Positions 22,843-34,560 of a stretch of DNA of 64,000 nucleotides are shown one piece after another. How positions within the stretch are numbered: position 1 is the stretch's first letter; each line of letters starts with the position of its first letter. The DNA lies in the NCBI GenBank assembly GCA_029255685.2, contig CM055313.2, positions 28,206,579 to 28,270,578 on the forward strand, in the 5' to 3' direction. This stretch comes from Silene conica (lineage: Eukaryota; Streptophyta; Magnoliopsida; Caryophyllales; Caryophyllaceae). The position numbers and the translations under genes were made by a program. The notes under the pieces were generated by a model. The model searched no databases. It was not told the origin of the DNA and saw nothing but the letters and a program-made list of their open reading frames with translations.

Positions 22843-25800
22843 ATCACCCCATCTTTCAAAAAGTTTCGTCCTCGAAACTTGAAAACAGAAGTAAGTACGA
22901 AAACAACTTTAACTACCAAAACGTACTACCCGGGTTATGGTAACCCAAAACTTTATCTTTCAAAAAGGTTTCAAGAAGAAATAGATTCCAAGGCACAAGT
23001 CTTTGTCAATGGACATTGAGATTCTCGCTACGTATTCAAGAGTCCGACATTCCAAATCTAAGACAAGTCCCAAAATTAAATCAGTAAGGTTCAAAATTTA
23101 GATTGATTCAGTGTTTATAAGCACAGCACAGGTTATCAGACGTCTCCAATAACAAGTTCCAGTGGCAGTCAACGCTGAAATCCATCAAAGTTGTACAACA
23201 TTCGGCTCATTAAAACCAGGTTTCCCTCAAAATTAACCTTTATTCTCAAATTCTTGAAAGGGTAAAATTGTAATAATGACAAATGGTCACCTCCAACGGA
23301 AGAGGAAGTAGTTTCAAACTCCAAAAGCATTAAGATTTTCCAAAAACAGCAAATTTAAAGTTAACAATAGGGGAACAAATTTCAAAGACAGTCACCAGGA
23401 GCGCAGAAACGATCAAAGAGATTACCCTTAACGCGAAGGATCATAAGTTTCTAGTTTCACAGAGGACAAAACATGCAAGAGAGGATCGAAGGAACGAACA
23501 GATTAAAGGTCAAGGAAGATGGTAACTCTTGCTAAACATGGGGTCACTAACCACTCAATCCATAATCAAAGCATCGTTACAACGATTCCCAATATATCCC
23601 AAGAAGGACAATTCAAGTGATCTATAGACTCTCAATGGTTTCATGATCCCTCTTACCATTATCTCATCCACAGAACAAGGCATTTTCTCACTCACGGTAG
23701 AAGCTTAAGCTCATATTCCAGATCAAGGTTTGCGCACTTACGAAATTCTAAACCAAAAATTCCATTATAACATCAAATTCCAAAAATTAGGACACCAAAC
23801 TCTCTATACCATGACACTTCCCAATCAGATAGGCCATAACCAAAATCATCTATAACCTTTAGTCCTACATAGTTCAATTCCATCAAATTCATTCCAGGGG
23901 CATCTCGAGATCCTCATATCCCAAATTTTATTACGATAGTGAACATTCAAATTAAGGCCTTACTAGAGTAACAACTTCTAAATCCTATGGTTTCTAACCA
24001 CTTACCAACAGTATACACTCCAAAGAAAAGTTCCGAAGAAGTAACAACTTTCACTTCTACAGTTTCCATAAGACTTAGTCATTCACATTCCGAGATTTTC
24101 CCAAATGGTATCCATGAACACCTATAAGTTGCAAATCCCTACACTATGATTACCTCAAACATCAAGGGTGACTTGTCAACCACTATTGAGGTATTATTAA
24201 GCCAACAGGCTTCCATTATTCCACAAGCTATCATAAACGATCCACCTAACAGTGGGGCAGCTTACAATTTCCTTATGTATTTCAATAGGTAAATGCTGAG
24301 GTTCAATAAGTAACTTACGGTCAAACACTCAGTCAACTCCATCAGTCAAATCGTAAATGTCTCAACATTCTCACACCGTTACCAATAACTCTCATTCCTC
24401 AAATATGTGGTATTTTCTGCATTCAAGAAACTCCCCAAGATTAAGTAGCGGTAACTTACCTCATTCACCTATTTGACAACATCACTATCTTAAGCATGTT
24501 CCTTCAAAATCACCTAGGACTCCAAGTATCGTATTTAAATTCTCAAATAGTACTTCCAAATCTACAATTACCACTTACATCTAGCTACTTAACATGAAAC
24601 TTTCAAGACGGCACACTATCCAATATCACCCGAATATTATTATCATAAACTCTCTCAACCAAATTCTGACAACGCAAAACCAATCATTCCTCAAGGCGTG
24701 TATCACTACTCCAAGAACAAGTCGATCTCGCTGCTAATCTAAATGAAAAGGAACAAGGCTCACAGAAGAGGAGATGAGATACGAACTTCAGGGATAAACA
24801 AGACACGGGTCTCGAGAGAGACACACGGAAGACGGCTCGAGGAACAACAAGATGACAAGGTAAGGAACTTTAGGCTATGGACCCCAATCAAAGTTGAAGC
24901 CAAGAGCAGACGTAGAAGCAAAGGAGAAGAAAGGAGAGAAGCGACGTGAAAAGAACGATTGCGGAATCTTCCAAGGTGCGGGTCTCTCACTATTCTCACG
25001 GGGTTCCCACTTCTTACTTTCCAAATCAAGTCATTCAATTATCGGTTCTCACGAACAATTCCTCCAATGATTTATATACCTTAATCTTCCAAACTTTAAA
25101 CGATATCATCATTACAACTACCTATTCCCAAAAGTTTGAGATGTCTCATCTCTGCTACTTCGTCAAATAACAATTCAATAACACTTTCAGGTCATCACCC
25201 CTATATGCTCTATCCACTTTACTTACCTTACTGTCCACCAGATAACAATTCCTAAACCATCAAGTTTTCCGAATCCTCGTCTCCCAATAGATTACTTTAT
25301 TCTATCCACAGACCGGTGGTGCATCCTCAAATTTCTCTTAAGTTTTTCAATAAATAAACACTAAGATTCATTAAGCAGCCTAAGGTCAAATAGTGGTTCA
25401 CTTCTTCTAAGCTTAAGTCATAAACTCTTCAAGTATTCAACTATTATAGCCAATGATTCGCATTCCTCAACAACGGGCCTTTCCCAGCTCAATCACTCAC
25501 CTAAGTCAAGTGATACTAAACCACTTCACTCATCTACTCATCATCCTTAGCATCTTAAGCCTATTCTTCTAGGTCGCTCTATATCCTCAAGTATCTTATC
25601 TAACTCCTTAAACAGTACTCTTCAATCCACAAATTTTCACAAACTAAGCATGGTTCTCAAGATTAAGTTCCACCGAATACTAAGTATACAACTCAACCTT
25701 CAAGCAAGTACCCTATCACTCACTTTCACTCTCCCAATTGGATAGACAACTAGACACTTAGATCATCAATACATGTCTCTCGACATCTCTTAAGTTTTCC

Positions 25801-26315
25801 CTCAAATAACAACCTTCTCATCACACGGATTTACTATTATACTGTGACTAGTTCCTCAAAATTCTACAAAAGGAAGATTACCTACAAGGCACCTTGAGAA
25901 AGCAAGCAACAAGGTTGAGTTGAAAAGGTATGAATATCTGTTCAAGTAAGATAGACAAATATTCTAAAGAAGGATGTGCATCCAGAGATATCAAAGAAGG
26001 TGGTGCACAAAGAAAGAGGAGTATCTTCAAGGCTCAGAAGCATTCTCCAACAGTAGCACGAATCTTCTATCTTCGGTAGAAACTCCGGTCTTGATCGCCA
26101 AATGGATAAGCTCACGGTTCGTCAATTAGAAGGTATAAAAGTAGAATAAATGACAATCAACAAACACGTTAGAATCTAATAAAAGCAATCACAAAATAGG
26201 CTACAATATAAGTCCTTAAATCTACCTCATCTCTCATTCATTATTCAATTATATGGTCAAGTTAAGGTTGGGGGTCACATGAGTACGTCGAGAGCGATAA
26301 CGCTCTGATACCAAC
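22843..26315 (-). other. LARD internal region, non-coding
   Basis: 3.47 kb without an ORF longer than about 90 codons and without recognisable gag, protease, RT or integrase motifs on either strand. It is CA/TC-rich on the plus strand. The longest short ORFs (24743-24949, 24760-25038) lie in one purine-rich patch and look fortuitous. It may hold packaging or dimerisation signals, but none can be identified by eye. Confidence 0.65.
26302..26313 (-). promoter_or_regulatory. LARD primer-binding site (tRNA-iMet type)
   Basis: The minus strand reads TGGTATCAGAGC, 2 bp from the LTR at 26316. Confidence 0.9.
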
Positions 26316-26932
26316 TATAAAACCCCTCGTCGCAGCGGAAAATGAAACATACAAACATACCAAAATTTACGCGGAATTTAAACTTTAACATGCATGAAAA
26401 CGAGGTGAATTAAAACAAAACTAAACAACTGATATAAACAGAAACATAGATAAGTATAACTGTCTAAGTACTGAAAGCAATATATACAACAGCCTGGGAT
26501 GGCACATCCCAACAGGCACCAAAAACTGAAATGTAAACTAGAGTCTAGCTACCGTATGTGTAAGGTCAATCGATGAAGGATCATCGCTCGCTAGCTCCAT
26601 GCAACCCTCTGCCAACCTGTCATGTACCTACATACATGTAAACATGTACGCCACAATCAGTGGGAAGTGACTAGAGTTCTCCTAGCCACCTTTTGTAACG
26701 ACGCGTATCACATAAACATCCAACATACTCTAGCATATATATAGAACATCTGAAGCATATAAATCTCAATATCTCAGTCTCATATCAATCATGCAAATAC
26801 TATTCAAGGCTCTCAACCAACTTCGGAAACTATTTGGAAGGAGAGCCGGTTTCCCTTCCGGTTTCCCGGCCGGGGGGTCTTTCAGTCCAAACCATTTAAT
26901 AAACTAGCCAAAGAGTCATCCAATGCCTTGGA

Positions 26933-27482
26933 TGAACAGTTCTAAAATCATTAACACTCTATCTATCATAATCAATCAGCAACATCTAACACTGTACCCC
27001 TACTCAGGCAAGCAGATGTAAATCAGCAATGTCTAGGACCTACCCCTGCTCAGGCAAGAACTAGACACCATCAGCAGTGCCCAAGTCACACCCCTGCTCA
27101 GGTTAGACTTGGTACACAAATCAGCAAGCATACACTCGTGACCCCTGCTCAGGCACGAGTGGATACCAATCAGCTAATAATGGTTCCTAGACCCTGCTCA
27201 GTCGTGACCATTACCCTTCGTAATGAAATTGGGATCCCTGCTCAGGCCCAACCCACTACGGTCATACAATCTCACGGTAGAATAGCGGTTCCTGCTCAGA
27301 CATATCCTACCGCATCAAACGTACACGTATCGGTCTAGAGGTCCCTGCTCAGATGTAGCCGACACGCCACAAACACTCACATGTCAAGTTATAGGATCCC
27401 TGCTCAGACCATAACTTGACACGCATACAAACATCAGCACATATCGGACTCTAGCGGTCCCTGCTCAGACATATTCCGATAT
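26933..27482. repeat. Array of stem-loops with constant CCCTGCTCAG loop (LARD 5' LTR)
   Basis: Second copy of the array at 20466-21035. Some stems are better preserved here: CACTCGTG/CACGAGTG (27133-27161) pairs over 8 bp, and ATATCGGA/TCCGATAT (27441-27482) is perfect where the other copy is mismatched. TTGGG/CCCAA brackets the loop near 27229-27253. Confidence 0.75.
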
Positions 27483-28157
27483 ATACTCAACCAATTCCTT
27501 AGTCCTAGTCTTTCTAGACTTCTAACAACACTTAATTGACCCCGGGAACTAAGTTGAGGGAGAGAAGGTTTCCCTTTCGGTTACCCGACCGGGTGGTCTC
27601 TATCCTCTCTCCATTCCCGAACCCAATAGAGTGTCGCCCGAACATCGGGGACCTCAAACACACATAAGCATATAAGAGATGACCATGTTCAATAAAAACT
27701 AAGGACAACCTAAGACTTCCTTCTACAAGTCTAAGGGTTCCTATACAACCAACTAAGTCCACTAGGTCTCATCAACCACTTAGATAAGATTAACTTAAGA
27801 TAAGAAACTACCTTCTATAACATTGTCTACTAACTACCCATTAACATTAAGAGGCAACTAACTTTAGATAAGAAACATCATTCTAAAATATTGCTCACTA
27901 ACTACCCATTACCATTAAGTATAAACTTAACAAAATATGATGTTTAAACATGCTAATAAACTTGTGAAGAAACTTTACCACAAAACAATTGAGAAAGGAT
28001 CAACATTGGGCAATTAGCTAACCACATGGGTAAACCTTACTTAGCTCAAACATACATTTAAACCAAGTAATTATATTCATAAACATCACTTAAACAATTG
28101 GGAAATAAGTCCCCAAAACAATCACGAAACAATTAAACAAAACAAAGTTACGGCGGT

Positions 28158-28275
28158 TTTTGCGCAGCCTGCGCAAGTGGGTTGCACAGCTGCGCCTCCA
28201 TTGCGCAGCCTGCGCCTCCATTGCGCAGCCTGCGCCCAATATTGCGCAGCCTGCGCATCTACCCGCACAGGTTTG
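28158..28275. repeat. TGCGCAGCCTGCGC palindromic repeats (LARD 5' LTR)
   Basis: About five tandem-like copies, one more than in the sister LTR (an extra CTCCATTGCGCAGCCTGCGC unit). Repeat number has therefore changed since insertion. Confidence 0.8.
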
Positions 28276-29639
28276 TTCTCGCGATTTCCTGCAATTTGCC
28301 AAATACTTCAAACTTTCGATAAACACATTTATACTATGATTTCAAGCCTTAAATCTATCCTACCAACACGTATTAACCCATAACAATCCCAAGTATGTCT
28401 CAACACGATTTTTGAACAATTAAAACACGTATTAGAATCAAACATCGTATTCGTCTTAAGAACTCAAAATCTTAAAAATGAACAATACTAGCATATAAAC
28501 ATCTAAAACTCCAATCAGACCATGTGAAGAACATATAAAACACATTCCTAAGATAATGTTATACTCCAACATCATCAACAACTTAAAAATCAGAAACTCT
28601 AAGCAAGAACAACACAAAAAGTGCTATTTTAACAAAAAGGTCGAGTAACTCGTAATTGTCACCTTATAACTCTTCAAATCCACGAGATTCCGACTCCAAG
28701 CTACTCCTTTGTCCGAGTCCGCGCTAGAAACACAACAAACATCCTTAAACCTCGAAAAACGTGACCTTAGGGTCACGGCCAGAATATAAGACGGAATTAT
28801 CTGTTGGGAAATGTGTCCTGAACGATAGTGCGATCACGTAATTAAATCTCATGTCGAGAATGCGCAAGGGATGATACGAATTATATTAGTCAACTGACCA
28901 ACATTAATCGGTAATGATTGGCTAGCTAGAGTTTGACATTACTGTCGTATGACGCTGGTGGTCAGTTGATCCCTTTAGGTCACACCTATAGGACAATTCC
29001 CTTAATTGATAAAGTGATCAAATGTATAATGATACGATTTGATCATATTCCTTAAACTCGTATATCGAGAAATTAGAGGTTAAATCTTATTGTAAGATTT
29101 ATGTTTAAAATTGAAATGTGTCAATTATTAAACAATAAACGATATTTTATAATATCGTGATTAGAATGAATTGGGTTATAATTATTACAAAAGTTGTAAA
29201 TCGTATTTACGATTATTATGAATGACCATTTTATTTAATAGTAATTTCGAATTACTAGTCAACTTTATAAATACGATTTATTAATTTATGAATAATATTT
29301 ACTTGTTAAATATGTATGATTAAATTAAAACAATTGTTATTTTATAATATTGTGACAATACATGTAACATAATATACAATTGTGAAGTTGACAAAAATTA
29401 TAAAATGGACTATATGTTATGTGTGGTTGCCGGTTTTGTGTAGGTTAGTTAAGGACATGATTAGTGTTTATTAGTGAATAAACACAATCATTAAAGACAC
29501 CTTGAGAACACTAACCTAGAGCCACCCTAGTGCCTTGAGAAGTCAAGATGTTCCCCATTGTGGCTCCCTAAGGCCGGCTAGCCTCCTTCCCCATGCCCAT
29601 GCTTAAGTTAATTGTTTTCTTAATAAAATGGATGCTTAG

Positions 29640-29647
29640 TATATAAG
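29640..29647 (+). promoter_or_regulatory. LTR TATA box
   Basis: TATATAAG is followed by a C-rich pyrimidine stretch about 25-35 bp downstream, suitable for transcription initiation. The same box occurs in the 3' LTR near 50470. Confidence 0.6.
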
Positions 29648-29734
29648 ATACACAACATCCTCATTCTACTCCTCTCTTTAGCCGAAAATCTCACCAACTA
29701 AGGAGAAAAATTAACAACCTCAAATTAATATTAT

Positions 29735-29737
29735 AAG

Positions 29738-29808
<71 letters not shown>
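29735..29808. repeat. (AT)n microsatellite in the 5' LTR
   Basis: A long uninterrupted AT dinucleotide run. The equivalent tract in the 3' LTR is 50571-50662 with two GT interruptions, so the two differ in length. Confidence 0.9.
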
Positions 29809-30129
29809 TATTGGTAGTATTGAAATAATATTCTAATTAAGAGATTAGGATTTACATTAAGGAGAAACCAATTTCTAGTCTAGCAACTACAAGGTTTCGG
29901 TTCATTAAGGGGTTGTCTTGGTGCATCACAAAGGAGGTGTTCTTGTTGAACATTGGAGGATCATCCTTGCTAGCATTTGGACCGAGTGTAAGGACTCGAA
30001 ATCTCTCCCATTTCCGCATAAATTAAGCATGCATAAGATCACATAAATAAGTTAATTAAAATGTTAATTAAAGTATTTTGATTAGTATGACTAAATATTT
30101 AGTTTATGAGTAACTAAAAACCCTTCAAT

Positions 30130-30141
30130 TGGTATCAGAGC
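30130..30141 (+). promoter_or_regulatory. TR-GAG primer-binding site
   Basis: TGGTATCAGAGC begins 2 bp after the LTR end (30127), complementary to plant initiator tRNA-Met as usual for Copia elements. Confidence 0.9.
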
Positions 30142-33100
30142 AACTAGGTTGTTTGCATGCTTTCCGTTTACGTTTTTACGGAGTTATTAAGATAACAAAA
30201 TAAAATTTGATATTTCGTGTAGTATATGATTTGGCCGAAATATATTTAGCATGAATACCTAATGTTTTCTAAAATGTTTTAGAATGTTTGGAATATATTT
30301 TGCATGAATATTGGTTATTGGTATATTAAATCTCGGTTTTATTAAGTTTTAATGGTTAAAAATCGTTTATTTTGGGAAAAATAGTTCAAATCATCTTTTG
30401 GCCGAGATTTTTCATTATGTTTTCACATGTATATCCTATGTTATGAATATTAATTTTCGTAAATTATGGACTTATAGAACATGTGATATGAATTTTAAAG
30501 TTTAAAATGAAATAAGATGAATAAAATTGGGTTTGTATAGTTATATTTGGAATTTGACTATAAAAATTTATGAGCATGTCACATGCAATATTTAAAATAT
30601 ATGTTGAGTTTTCCAGAAATTTATCTCAAATATTGCAATATTATAGATTTTTAATGTAAAAATCGGGTAATTAGTGACATTATTTCGACTTTAATAGTTT
30701 AAGTTGGAATTTGGCCATAAATATTTAACACGATGTCATATAAATTATTTCCAGCATGTATAAAACTTTCGAGATTTTTATCGTATTTTATGCTTGAGAA
30801 ATAATTTTAAAGGTTAAAATCGTACGATATATGACGTAAATCGTTAAAATTTGCAATAATTGTTAAAATGGCCGGAAAAATTTAACCCATAATAGTCATA
30901 TATGATATGTTCATCACTAAATTATTCTTGGGAGCCAAAAATTTCTGTTTTGATTTAATTTTAATTGTTAAAAGTTGCTTTTAAAATTGAATTAAAAGAG
31001 TCATATTTATTGATATTTCGGTTACTTGGGCAGGGTGTAATTTAATTTTCTGTCCATTTTATGTTCTTAAAATGTTTTGGAAAGTGTAAAAATATTATTA
31101 GTATTTTATTTGCATTTATGGATCTAATTATTGAATTTTCCGACTTAAAATTCTCGTTTTACGTATTATTTTCGAAATAATGTTAAAACCGTATAAATAC
31201 TAATATTTTTAAAGTTCTGAAATTTAAGAACATTCCAGATTTTTCGAAATTTGAATTTTGAAATTTTCAAAATTTTTATGACTCTTTCGGATTTTTATAT
31301 TATTTTTCCCGTAAAACCGAGTAATACCGAACAATATTAAAATATTTAAAGTTAAGTCATGTTCAAAGTTTGAGTAAGACTAAATTTTGAAACCTATATG
31401 AGTTGGGATGATTAACTTAAGAATGAATACCGATTCATATAATGCATAGTGTTGTTAAACGTTAAAACACGCAATTCCATAAACCGAGGTATACGATAAC
31501 TATTTATATAATTGATATTTAAATAGGACGATTTGGCTTAAGATTTTCATGATAGTTCATATATTCATAAGCATTGCATATTTTATTGTGAATCTCATGA
31601 TTTATTTACGTAATTTTGGGAATTATGTAATTTACTTAGTATGGCCTTAGTTTTAAATCGGTATTTCCCGTAATGTAAGGGGTTACCGATTCGATTGTAA
31701 TTTTCTGATCTCATATCACCCAATTGTAATTTATTTCTATTTTATAATGTATAAAGTAGACTAGAAAAGTTGTAATTTTTGTAAATTCCGGAGATCCTTG
31801 AAGACGGTGCCATTCGGAAAGGAGTTCCGAACAAGACGGTGTTTACCTCGAAGTGCGTGCCTCGTGAAGTTCAAGGGACCAAAGGAGTTGGTTTCCGAAT
31901 TTGTACTTTATTATTTCTTTTCTAGGAAAGGCCATACTAGGGTTTATTTTATGCTTTTATTTTTGCTTTTTATATGTTTGCATGCATAGCCAAATCGTCA
32001 TATATCGTCTCATGCATTTTTCGATTTAGTCAACCTAGTCATTTATTTTATCGATAATTCACCGACTTAGTTCACTTAAATGGAGATAGATAATAATTTG
32101 ACTAGATCTCTTACATATAAATATTGAGACTTAGCCTTACCAAAAAGTACGGACCCATGAATCCCTTCTTCACAAAAACGTAGGCTCGGCTACACCGGGG
32201 TACTAAAATTGTCACGTTGGGTAAGTGGGGTAATAAGATTACACCTTGAAATTTGGTTGATCTCAACGAAAGTATTCCTACCCGTAGTTGCAATAAGTTC
32301 GGGCTAAAGACGATTTTTAGAAAATTGTCGACCGAGAGTTCTAAGGTAGAACCGATTAAAAGGTTGAATCGGCTACACCGTGCCCAGATTAGTATGGGTT
32401 TGGGTCTCGGGATTGTTTACTTAACTAGGTTGTAACCCGTGAATTTCACGGGTCTGTTTTTAGTATTTTAAATTAATATTGTTAATAATATAAAGAGAAA
32501 GAAATCAATTATTTTAGAACTTTAATAATATGAAATTCATATTGTTAATAGTTAAAATATAAAGAAATTAATTATTTTAGAATTTTAAAATATGAAATTA
32601 ATATAAAGTTAAAGAAATTGATTATTTTAGTACTTTAATAATATGAAATTAATATTGTTAATAATATTAAATAAATATAAATACTTTTAGTTTAAAAATT
32701 ACATAGCGTTATGTGAAAAATCGTGTTAGATTAAAACTAAAATGCGCTCGCATAAATTAAGACGCATACATTAATATATAAACCGAGTCGGATTAAATTA
32801 ATCCGACATATATATATTTATAAGTTAAAAGACAAAAAAAATTTAAAAAACAATATTTATTAAGCATCTAAAATTCACTGTCAAATAGAAAAAAATGGTG
32901 AATGGTGAATGATGAGAAATTGTTTATCTTTATATATTTGTTAATATTTGTTAATGGTGAATGATGAGAGATTTGTTTATCTTTATATATTTTCTAAACA
33001 AAGCACGATTTGTTTATCTTGATATATTTTATAAATATTTGTTTATCTTTATATATAGTTTCTAAATATTTGTTAAACAATAATTATAATTATTCAATAA

Positions 33101-33714
33101 TTATAATTATTAATTTAACCCTACGTAGTATGATTGTATATGAATATGAATTGTATGATTTGCAAGTTACTATCCATGATTCTTGCTTAATCATAAATCT
33201 TTCAGATATTATTCTTTTAGTTTAGGAGTTATTCTGATTATAAAATTCTGATTATTATAAAATACGGATTATAAAATCTGCAGTTTGAAAGATCTGCACG
33301 ACTTCAGTTTTGGAAATTTTCCACGGGTATAATTAGGAAATCATTATAAAATACGGAATTATTCTGTTTAGGAAATCATTTGTATAATTAGGAAATTTAA
33401 TTGTATAAGTAAATTTAGTTATTGTTTCACATTAGGATTTAGTTTAGTAAATTAATTTCAAAGCATAATCTATCCATATTTAAAATCATTCAGTTATTAT
33501 TCTTTTCATATTAGGTCAATTAATTGTGCATAATTCATGGATTGACAGAATCTTGAAATTTTGTTTAGGAAACTATTTAAAATTCACGGAAATTCTATAT
33601 TTAGGAAATTATTATCTTTCAGTTATTTAAAATCCATATTTAAAATTCACGGAATCTTAAAATTTTGTTTACGAAGCTATTTAAAATCCAATTTAATTAA
33701 AATCATATCTTTAA
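30142..33714 (+). other. TR-GAG leader, AT-rich non-coding part
   Basis: No gene seen. From 30200 to 31700 there are diverged repeats of a unit recalling TTTGGCCGAAATTTTTAGCATG. Near 31798-31990 is a less AT-rich patch with a short ORF. An ACCCGTGAATTTCACGGGT palindrome sits at 32435-32453, followed by three diverged units of roughly 60 bp (32470-32690, key word AATTATTTTAGAAC). Further AT-rich sequence follows to the hAT MITE. Confidence 0.6.
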
Positions 33715-34560
33715 GTAATTATTAGAGCTGGCAAATAATGACACGACACGAAAACACGATACGAACCCGACACGAAATTAGCGGGTTTGGTTGAGGTTTA
33801 ATGACCCATTTATGTAAGTGGGTCGACACGAACACGACACAATATTTAATTGGGTCGGGTTTGGGTTGAGCTCTTTAAACACGAACCCGACACGAATGAC
33901 CTGTTTACTAAATTAATCCTATTTTTCTTTATCCTCCGTCACATAAATATACTTAAACTTTCCAAATATGGACATGACACGAAAACACGACACAAACCTA
34001 ACACGAAATTAACAGGTTAGGGTTGAGGCTTGATGACCCATTTATCTAAGTGGGTCGACACGAACACGACACGAAATTTAATTGGGTCGGGTTTTGGTTG
34101 AAGGGTCTGTGACCCGTTTACATATGACACGAACACGAACCCGACACGACCCGATCTGTTTGCCAGGTCTAGTAATTATTATTATGATTCTTTTCAATTT
34201 AGTTTAGTAAATTAATTTCAAAGTATAATCTATCCATATTTAAAATCATTCAGTTATTATTCTTTTCATATTAGGTCAATTAATTGTGCATAATTGATGG
34301 ATTGACGGAATCTTGAAATTTTGTTTAGGAAGCTATTTAAAATTTACGGAAATTCTATATTTAGGAAATTATTATCTTTCAGTTATTTAAAATCCATATT
34401 TAAAATTCACGGAATCTTAAAAATTTGTTTAGGAAGCTATTTAAAATCCATATTTAAAATTCACGGAATCTTAAAAATTTGTTTAGGAAGTTATTTAAAA
34501 TACATATTTAAAATTCACGGAATCTTTCAGTAATTATCATGATTCTTTTCAATTTAGGAA
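33441..34560 (+). repeat. 303-bp tandem duplication plus short subrepeats before the satellite
   Basis: AGTTTAGTAAATTAATTTCA at 33441 recurs at 34201. The 760-bp offset shrinks to about 303 bp once the MITE and its duplication are removed. From about 34384 the copies dissolve into tandem units of roughly 49 bp (ATTTAAAATTCACGGAATC), which also form the start of the 583-bp unit. The ORF 34321-34533 only reflects these repeats. Confidence 0.75.
33723..34171. mobile_element. hAT-type MITE with GACACGAACACGAC-rich interior
   Basis: Ends TAGAGCTGGCAAA and TTTGCCAGGTCTA (one mismatch) and an 8-bp duplication GTAATTAT (33715-33722, 34172-34179). 449 bp, non-coding; the interior repeats ACACGAACCCGACACGA-type words. 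Confidence 0.9.

Larger units (their letters stand above)
28802..30127 (+). repeat. TR-GAG 5' LTR
   Basis: 1326 bp, starting TGTTGGGAAATGTG and ending AAACCCTTCA. It contains a TATATAAG box at 29640-29647 and an (AT)n tract at 29741-29807. It is nearly identical to the 3' LTR outside the AT tract and the CACTA insertion, implying recent insertion. Confidence 0.9.

Noticed and set aside
24743..25038. Overlapping basic and hydrophobic ORFs in the LARD interior
   Set aside because: Short, no gag or pol motif, consistent with chance in a purine-rich patch.
32435..32453. ACCCGTGAATTTCACGGGT palindrome as a Helitron or other element end
   Set aside because: No partner end, no CTRR hairpin terminus and no duplication found; kept only as a palindrome.
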